Shown here: piece by piece, positions 5,499 to 9,542 of the stretch
How positions within the stretch are numbered: the first letter of the stretch is position 1
Layout of the letters: each line of letters starts with the position of its first letter
DNA from: Planctomycetota bacterium
GTDB taxonomy: Bacteria > Planctomycetota > Phycisphaerae > Sedimentisphaerales > Anaerobacaceae
DNA: 9,542 nucleotides
Direction of reading: 5' to 3'
Assembly: GCA_017885385.1 (NCBI GenBank)
Contig: JAFNGF010000162.1
Span: forward strand, 1-9,542
The notes under the pieces: model-generated
Databases searched by the model: none
Seen by the model: only the letters and a program-made list of their open reading frames with translations
What the model was told of the DNA's origin: nothing
Program-made: the position numbers and the translations under genes

Positions 5499-5554
5499 CG
5501 TGCGTCGTGCGTGATGCGTCCTGCATCATACGCAATACGCAATACGCCATACGA
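5499..5554. repeat. Heptamer array H4, head-to-head and foldable
   Basis: Eight 7-base units without a break: CGTGCGT, CGTGCGT, GATGCGT, CCTGCAT, CATACGC, AATACGC, AATACGC and CATACGA. The first three carry GCGT and the last ones carry the reverse complement ACGC, so orientation flips in the middle. The centre folds as GATGC-GTCCT-GCATC (5513-5527), extended by T-A and G-T pairs and scattered pairs beyond. It lies between two convergent genes. Confidence 0.8.
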
Positions 5555-5588
5555 GCACATCAGAAGACATTCAGTGTTGCCACACATA

Positions 5589-5615
5589 AAAGGCCGAGCC
5601 AAAAGCCCGGCCTTT
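5589..5615 (-). terminator. Intrinsic terminator of the sigma/anti-sigma operon
   Basis: AAAGGCCGAGC and GCCCGGCCTTT form an 11-bp stem with one mismatch around the loop CAAAA. On the minus strand the stem is followed by a short T-run (GGCCTTTTATG), 30 bases after the anti-sigma stop codon. On the plus strand it is followed by AGAATATTTC, so it may act weakly for the DDPNEP transcript as well. Confidence 0.7.
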
Positions 5616-5644
5616 AGAATATTTCTACTGTCCGATCACTCAAC

Positions 5645-7480
5645 TCACTTCGGCAGCTTGTCCGGATCAAAAATGCCTTGCGGAAACTCCGGATCAGCAT
5701 CCAGATAGACAGTTATCATCTCCTGACGTTCCGGCGGGGTCACATCCCGGCGGTTCTCTCGGGTGAGAATTTTCCTGGGATACCACTGACCCATATCCGT
5801 CTGACCATATTCGAGCACTTCTCTGAAGTAGCAACGGTTAGACCGCGGATATAATTCGTACTTCTGACAGATATAGTTGCGCTGCGGATTAAGATAGAAA
5901 AGACTTCCACCAGAAGCTCCGCCATCGCCGGTGAAACTTGACTTATCCGACACCACAATACAGAGAAGATTATTGCTCGTGGAGTAGTCGTTCTCCGCTA
6001 AGGATACCTTCCAACTGCCCGTAGTTTTCAGAAGCCAATCAGTCCATCCGAACTCGGACAGAATGTTGCGGTAAACCACGTACCTGCCCAGAGTGCGTGG
6101 CCCGATCCGGCCTTTACCCGGCGAATAGCCCCTATACAGGGTCACCCAATCTTTGCTGCCGCCGGCGCGATGCAGCCAGCAACAGTACTCTTGGCCGTAT
6201 AAGTAGACCTTTTCATGGCTTATGCGGAGATCCACTTTAGCTTGGCTTGTCCACCATTTCATGATGGAGTCAAAGGAATTACCGGCTTTTTCGATGAATT
6301 GCTGCTGGGTCAGCGGCTCGAAAAAGCAAAGGTCGCATCTCTGCAGATAATCATCGCAGTAGTGTACCTCCACACTATTAATTAGATATGATTCGGCGGA
6401 CTCGTTGTAGCTGCCGGTCACCAATATTGCAATGTAGCGCAGCGGACTACTTTCTCGCCCGGCTCTATATCCTGCGACCGCCTGCAATAGCTCCGGCGTG
6501 GGCGAATTGTCCAAGACTTTCGCTGTCTTGGCGCAGCCCAGCTCATAAATATCGCTCGGGCCTTTTTCGGGGTAACTATATTTCGTGTCCGTGTCGGTGT
6601 CCAGCGTCCCGCCGGGCATCCAAAACTTAAATGAAGTCGCCAGCGGAAGGTGCTTGTTCCTATCCACAATCAGGATAAACTCAGAAGCCATGTACCGACT
6701 GCCTTGCTTTGTTGTCCCATAGTCGGTCGAAGAGTAGATGTCTGCGACGGCACCGTCTTGCTCGCCTATTTGATGGGTAACAACCGTTCTGCCTTTCTCG
6801 AAGTCTTTTTTCCATTGCTCGACAAGAGATTGCGGCGTGGGATGCCACCAGGGATCGTGATACTCGGGTCTATAACCGCTCACGATCGTATCGGCTTCTC
6901 GGTCGTAAAAAGTCTCCGTACAACTGATGTAATCTTGGCAAGAAAAATCTCCCTTGTCAGATTTCCCAAAGACCAATTTTGCCTTGTAAGAGTAATCATA
7001 GAAAACCCACTCCTCGTCGCGGCCTTTATCCCTGATGTGTTTGGTTTCGACTGTATGCACCCAAGCCACTTTTCCCATAGCTTCTACCATCTCGGCGAAC
7101 GCTGGAGCAGTCACATCAAGGCGGCTGTTGCCGCGATGCATCATCAACGCCAGTGCTACGATGACGACCGCTGCCGCGGCGAATTTTGCTGCTCGGCTTT
7201 TCAGGATTGTTGTCGATACCGAAGCCCTGGCGTCTGATTCACCCGACCGCGCGTCCCCAATTGCTTCGATCACACTGTTTTCGAGCCGGGCTATAGTCGG
7301 CTGCATTGCCTCGGCGAACTTGCCGAGCAACTTATCGTCGGCCTGCAACGCTTCAAGGTATGCCCGGCAAGCGGCACAGGCAATTATATGAGCCTGCAAT
7401 TCGGCTGCCCGTTCAGCCGGCAAGCTGCCCGCCACAAGCTCTTCAATTTGCCCCTGAATATTCTTGCAGTTGTCCTGCAT
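5645..7480 (-). CDS. Membrane anti-sigma factor with large extracytoplasmic region
   Basis: A 611-residue protein starting at the ATG at 7480. A longer frame back to 7555 exists, but it only re-reads the end of the sigma gene, and the chosen ATG has GAGGTG four bases upstream. The N-terminus is a zinc-binding anti-sigma domain: Cys5, then His31-x3-Cys35-x2-Cys38 (HIIACAAC), the zf-HC2/ZAS pattern that grips the ECF sigma factor in the cytoplasm. One membrane helix follows (about 99-115, AKFAAAAVVIVALALMM). About 490 residues then lie outside the membrane, beginning TAPAFAEMVEAMGKVAWVHTVE. That start recalls planctomycete anti-sigma proteins with LolA/RseB-like domains, and two copies may be present, ending near 350 and 611. 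It is far longer than usual anti-sigma factors (about 80-250 residues) and unusually rich in cysteine outside the membrane. It probably senses an envelope signal and releases the sigma factor. Ligand unknown. Confidence 0.8.
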   Translation of the reverse strand: MQDNCKNIQGQIEELVAGSLPAERAAELQAHIIACAACRAYLEALQADDKLLGKFAEAMQPTIARLENSVIEAIGDARSGESDARASVSTTILKSRAAKFAAAAVVIVALALMMHRGNSRLDVTAPAFAEMVEAMGKVAWVHTVETKHIRDKGRDEEWVFYDYSYKAKLVFGKSDKGDFSCQDYISCTETFYDREADTIVSGYRPEYHDPWWHPTPQSLVEQWKKDFEKGRTVVTHQIGEQDGAVADIYSSTDYGTTKQGSRYMASEFILIVDRNKHLPLATSFKFWMPGGTLDTDTDTKYSYPEKGPSDIYELGCAKTAKVLDNSPTPELLQAVAGYRAGRESSPLRYIAILVTGSYNESAESYLINSVEVHYCDDYLQRCDLCFFEPLTQQQFIEKAGNSFDSIMKWWTSQAKVDLRISHEKVYLYGQEYCCWLHRAGGSKDWVTLYRGYSPGKGRIGPRTLGRYVVYRNILSEFGWTDWLLKTTGSWKVSLAENDYSTSNNLLCIVVSDKSSFTGDGGASGGSLFYLNPQRNYICQKYELYPRSNRCYFREVLEYGQTDMGQWYPRKILTRENRRDVTPPERQEMITVYLDADPEFPQGIFDPDKLPK

Positions 7481-7484
7481 TATG

Positions 7485-7490
7485 CACCTC
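7485..7490 (-). promoter_or_regulatory. Ribosome-binding site that fixes the anti-sigma start
   Basis: GAGGTG overlaps the sigma-factor stop codon (TGA, 7491-7489) and lies four bases before the anti-sigma ATG. The two genes are separated by eight bases, which points to translational coupling and favours the ATG at 7480 over earlier in-frame codons. Confidence 0.75.
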
Positions 7491-8001
7491 ACTGGGCGTC
7501 TAATAGTTTGCGTAGCTGCCTTCTGGCGCGACAAAGCCGCGTCTGGACCGCACACTGGCTAATATCGAGCATTGCCGCAATGTTTTTGGTGCTTCGCGCA
7601 TCAAAATAGTAGAGCATCAAAGTGAGCTTCGACTCCTCCGGAAGTTTTGCCAGGGCTGCCTGAAGCTCACGGTAATCACGCGACTCCAGCCAAGCTGGGT
7701 CAGCTTGCCGAGCGGCCAGGCTCGGCTTACGCCTACGTTTTCGGATAAAGTCAATGCACAAATTCCTTGCGATTCGGCTGATCCACGCCCCAAATTGCTC
7801 GTCGTGGCGCAGGCCGTTTATGCCTGTAAGACTTTTCAGCAGCGTCTGCTGGGCGACATCCTCAGCGTCATGCCTATTGCCGAGCATAGCCATGCAAATC
7901 GCAAACACGCGGGCCGAATAGGCCCTTACCAGGTCCGCGTATGCCGATTTGTCTCCTGCCCGGCATCGTGCCGCCAAATCTTTTTCCGAATCGCCTTGCA
8001 A
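7489..8001 (-). CDS. ECF-type RNA polymerase sigma factor
   Basis: A 170-residue group IV sigma factor that directs RNA polymerase to a specific set of promoters. Region 2 is at about 20-91, with the core-binding motif DAEDVAQQTLLK (45-56) and the -10-recognising segment FGAWISRIARNLCIDFIRKRRR. Region 4 is at about 112-167, with LAKLPEESKLTLMLYYF and a helix-turn-helix (STKNIAAMLDISQCAVQTRLCRAR, about 137-160). Regions 1 and 3 are absent, as usual for ECF factors, and the length is normal. It starts with TTG: an in-frame TAA lies immediately upstream, so no earlier start is possible, and TGGAG sits six bases before it. The adjacent anti-sigma gene is its likely antagonist. The promoter lies in the gap shared with lon, where I could not identify an ECF-type site with confidence. 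It may autoregulate, which would be usual. Confidence 0.93.
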   Translation of the reverse strand: MQGDSEKDLAARCRAGDKSAYADLVRAYSARVFAICMAMLGNRHDAEDVAQQTLLKSLTGINGLRHDEQFGAWISRIARNLCIDFIRKRRRKPSLAARQADPAWLESRDYRELQAALAKLPEESKLTLMLYYFDARSTKNIAAMLDISQCAVQTRLCRARRQLRKLLDAQ

Positions 8002-8186
8002 TTAGAGCTCCAATTTGGCTTTCCGTAACAATGACGAATGACAAACCTAATGCTGACAGCTTTTTCCCAGGCTCAGCAGAAATTACACGCCTTTTTTGCC
8101 GGCCGGCCCCCGCGTGTCCCGCTCGCACCTGCGGTTACGCCGGTGCAGGCGACGCGAGTCGGGGCGGCGGGCCAAAACCTCTAAAA

Positions 8187-8196
8187 CCGCCGGCGG
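8187..8196. promoter_or_regulatory. Palindrome, possible operator
   Basis: CCGCCGGCGG is a perfect 10-base palindrome flanked by AAAA and ATTT, so the symmetry extends to about 18 bases with one mismatch. It lies midway between the divergent sigma and lon genes. An operator or a base-paired RNA element are both possible; nothing here identifies a protein that binds it. Confidence 0.3.
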
Positions 8197-8262
8197 ATTT
8201 GATCTTCTTGCTGCCAATACCGGCCACATTACTTCGCTGTGGTTGTTCTGCAAAAAAGGTTT

Positions 8263-8292
8263 TTGACTTTAGTTCCTAAGACCAATTATATA
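8263..8292 (+). promoter_or_regulatory. Sigma-70-type promoter for lon
   Basis: TTGACT (8263-8268, five of six to consensus), an 18-base spacer, then TATATA (8287-8292, four of six) inside an AT-rich run. Transcription would start near 8300, about 33 bases before the lon ATG. I saw no CIRCE-type heat-shock operator. Confidence 0.45.
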
Positions 8293-8332
8293 TCATTTAA
8301 GTTTGAATAAGAAGCAGTCGAGTAAGATATAA

Positions 8333-9542
8333 ATGACGGATAGCTCTAAAAACCTGGTGTTTGTGCACTCCGGCAGGTCCATAGAAATGATAGCTGAAAA
8401 CCCAACGACCGGCGAGCCCCGCACAAGCGGGGGCGAAAAAACAGATTTACGCAACAACAATCAGGAAGTCAAACCTCCGGAAATAATCGGCATCCTACCG
8501 ATTCGAAATGCCGTTGCCTATCCGGGCACGGTCACGCCGCTGGCCATCGGTCGAGAGACAAGCAAAGCCTTGCTCGCCGACATTCAGCCCAACGAGTCGA
8601 TGATAGGCCTGCTGACACAACGTAATCCTCAAACCGAGCAGCCGGGTTTTGACGACCTGTACTCGGTCGGAACTACCGCCACGGTGCTGAAAGTAATCAA
8701 GATGCCGCAGGGCTCAATCAACGTGTTTGTGCACGGAATAGCCCGCTTCAAAATAATAGAGCCCGTGGCCGCAGAACCATATCTAAAGGCAAGAATACAG
8801 ACTCTGAACATCACGGCAACTATGACAAAAAGGCTCCAGGCACTTATTGTCAGCGTCCGCCAGACGGCCAACCGGGTTATAGCCTTAAGTCCCAACGTGC
8901 CGGAAGAGGCATCGGTCCTGCTCGAGAACATCGAAGACCCTTCCGCGCTGGCTGATTTCCTGGCGGCCAACCTCAATCTCGAATTTACCAAGAAACAAGA
9001 ATTGCTGGAGGAGCTCGACCCCGGCAAACGTCTGGAAAGAATATCGCTCGTGCTGGCAAGCCAGCTGGAGGTTCTCGAGCTGAGTCATAAAATCCAGGGC
9101 CGGGTCAGAGAATCGATAGACAAAAATCAGCGCGAGTATTTCCTCCAGGAACAGCTAAAAGCCATTCAGTCCGAGCTTGGGCAAAAAGACCTGCGAACAG
9201 AAGAGCTCAAACAGATCGCCGACAACATCGCAAAGGCAAAAATGCCCCAAAACGTTGAACAGGAATCGCTGCGAGAGCTGGATAGATTGAGCAAGATTCC
9301 AGCCGCTTCGCCGGAATATTCCGTTATCCGCACGTATCTGGACTGGGTTTGTGAACTGCCCTGGTCGATTGAAACAGAAGACCAACTGGATATCAATAAA
9401 GCTGAGCGAATCCTCAACCACGACCATTACAATCTTACCAAGGTAAAAAAACGCATCCTTGAATTTCTTGCCGTCCGCAAGCTGAACCCGACCGGCAAAA
9501 GCCCGATACTCTGCTTTGTCGGCCCGCCCGGAGTGGGCAAAA
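8333..9542 (+). CDS. lon: ATP-dependent Lon protease, 5' part
   Basis: The first 403 codons of Lon, the cytoplasmic AAA+ protease that degrades misfolded and regulatory proteins. The gene continues past the window. Residues 51-245 are the substrate-binding N domain (IIGILPIRNAVAYPGTVTPLAIGR at 51-74 is the usual PLRDxVVFPG...PLxVGR opening). The coiled-coil segment SIDKNQREYFLQEQLKAIQS (261-280) is a Lon hallmark, CELPW (340-344) follows, and the Walker A motif GPPGVGK (397-403) ends the window. The protease domain is not visible. The first 50 residues are a polar, non-conserved extension. The ATG at 8333 directly follows an in-frame TAA and has only a weak GAGTAAG upstream; Met19 (8387) is an alternative start that would shorten the extension. 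Codons 28-34 contain a GC-rich hairpin. Divergent from the sigma gene. Confidence 0.95.
   Translation, partial: MTDSSKNLVFVHSGRSIEMIAENPTTGEPRTSGGEKTDLRNNNQEVKPPEIIGILPIRNAVAYPGTVTPLAIGRETSKALLADIQPNESMIGLLTQRNPQTEQPGFDDLYSVGTTATVLKVIKMPQGSINVFVHGIARFKIIEPVAAEPYLKARIQTLNITATMTKRLQALIVSVRQTANRVIALSPNVPEEASVLLENIEDPSALADFLAANLNLEFTKKQELLEELDPGKRLERISLVLASQLEVLELSHKIQGRVRESIDKNQREYFLQEQLKAIQSELGQKDLRTEELKQIADNIAKAKMPQNVEQESLRELDRLSKIPAASPEYSVIRTYLDWVCELPWSIETEDQLDINKAERILNHDHYNLTKVKKRILEFLAVRKLNPTGKSPILCFVGPPGVGK
8417..8432 (+). repeat. GC-rich hairpin in the lon 5' coding region
   Basis: CCCCGC-ACAA-GCGGGG is a perfect 6-bp stem with a tetraloop. It lies within codons 29-34 of lon, in the non-conserved extension (GEPRTSGGE). 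If the mRNA starts near 8300, the hairpin sits about 120 bases in, where it could affect early elongation, or initiation if Met19 is the real start. Confidence 0.4.

Larger units (their letters stand above)
5390..5644. other. Convergent gap with heptamer array and terminator
   Basis: No gene supported in 255 bases between the DDPNEP gene (+) and the anti-sigma gene (-). It contains a two-sided heptamer array (5499-5554) and a terminator-like hairpin (5589-5615). A 65-codon frame across both is repeat translation and is not called. Confidence 0.65.
8002..8332. other. Divergent regulatory gap, GC-rich and palindromic
   Basis: No gene in 331 bases between the sigma gene (-) and lon (+). Next to sigma lie its TGGAG ribosome site (8008-8012), two 7-base units ATGACGA and ATGACAA (8031-8044, too few to call an array), and an inverted repeat TGCTGA/TCAGCA (8051-8056 and 8073-8078). 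The middle is very GC-rich: palindrome GCCGGCCGGC (8098-8107), hairpin CACCTGCG-GTTA-CGCCGGTG with one mismatch (8127-8144), and palindrome CCGCCGGCGG with AT flanks (8187-8196). The lon side is AT-rich and holds a promoter-like site. Confidence 0.6.

Noticed and set aside
6650..7237. 195-codon plus-strand frame opposite the anti-sigma gene
   Set aside because: It is antisense to a well-supported gene and has no family resemblance or ribosome site.
7481..7555. Longer anti-sigma start at 7555
   Set aside because: The extra 25 residues re-read the end of the sigma gene in another frame, while the ATG at 7480 has a good ribosome site and directly begins the zinc-domain sequence.
8411..8435. CRISPR-like repeat unit (CCCCGC-ACAA-GCGGGG)
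   Set aside because: Only a single occurrence, located inside the lon coding frame, without spacers or cas genes.

Overview
The window reads as a chromosomal segment of a Planctomycetota bacterium, most likely of the class Phycisphaerae. This placement is inferred from the kinds of protein present and was not tested by any search. The supporting features are a surface protein with a PEP-CTERM-like tail of the VPAPS type, a PilX-like one-helix exported protein with a beta-rich C-terminus, a small exported protein with DDPNEP repeats, and an ECF sigma factor paired with a very large membrane anti-sigma protein.

Layout, left to right. Positions 1-379 hold no convincing gene but carry two diverged copies of an approximately 82-bp direct repeat about 210 bp apart, and a perfect 12-nt anti-Shine-Dalgarno complement. 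A PEP-CTERM-like protein (380-1141, +) is followed by 450 bp of non-coding DNA with a perfect 12-bp hairpin and repeat debris. Next is a single reading frame fusing lipoyl(octanoyl) transferase LipB to lipoyl synthase LipA (1594-3246, +). A promoter-like site precedes a PilX-like exported protein (3418-5028, +), followed 73 bp later by the DDPNEP protein (5102-5389, +). A 255-bp convergent gap holds a heptamer array and a terminator. On the minus strand an ECF sigma factor (7489-8001) and its zinc-binding anti-sigma partner (5645-7480) form a two-gene operon. A GC-rich, palindrome-filled divergent gap separates this from the 5' part of lon (8333-9542, +), which runs off the window at the Walker A motif.

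How the genes work together. LipB and LipA catalyse consecutive steps of de novo lipoate assembly: octanoyl transfer from ACP, then sulfur insertion. The fusion puts both on one 550-residue chain. The sigma/anti-sigma pair is a self-contained envelope-signal module. The PEP-CTERM, PilX-like and DDPNEP proteins are all predicted to be exported, but their partners are not in the window.

The most striking signal is a family of short arrays with a strict 7-nt period. They occur at 1310-1337, 1601-1635, 2041-2075, 2306-2326, 2351-2392 and 5499-5554, with a marginal pair at 8031-8044. Two of them sit beside a diverged palindromic core (about 1279-1303 and 2327-2350). Three have entered the lipB-lipA frame: at the start codon, just before the LipB catalytic lysine, and as the linker joining the two enzymes. 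The reading frame stays open through all three.
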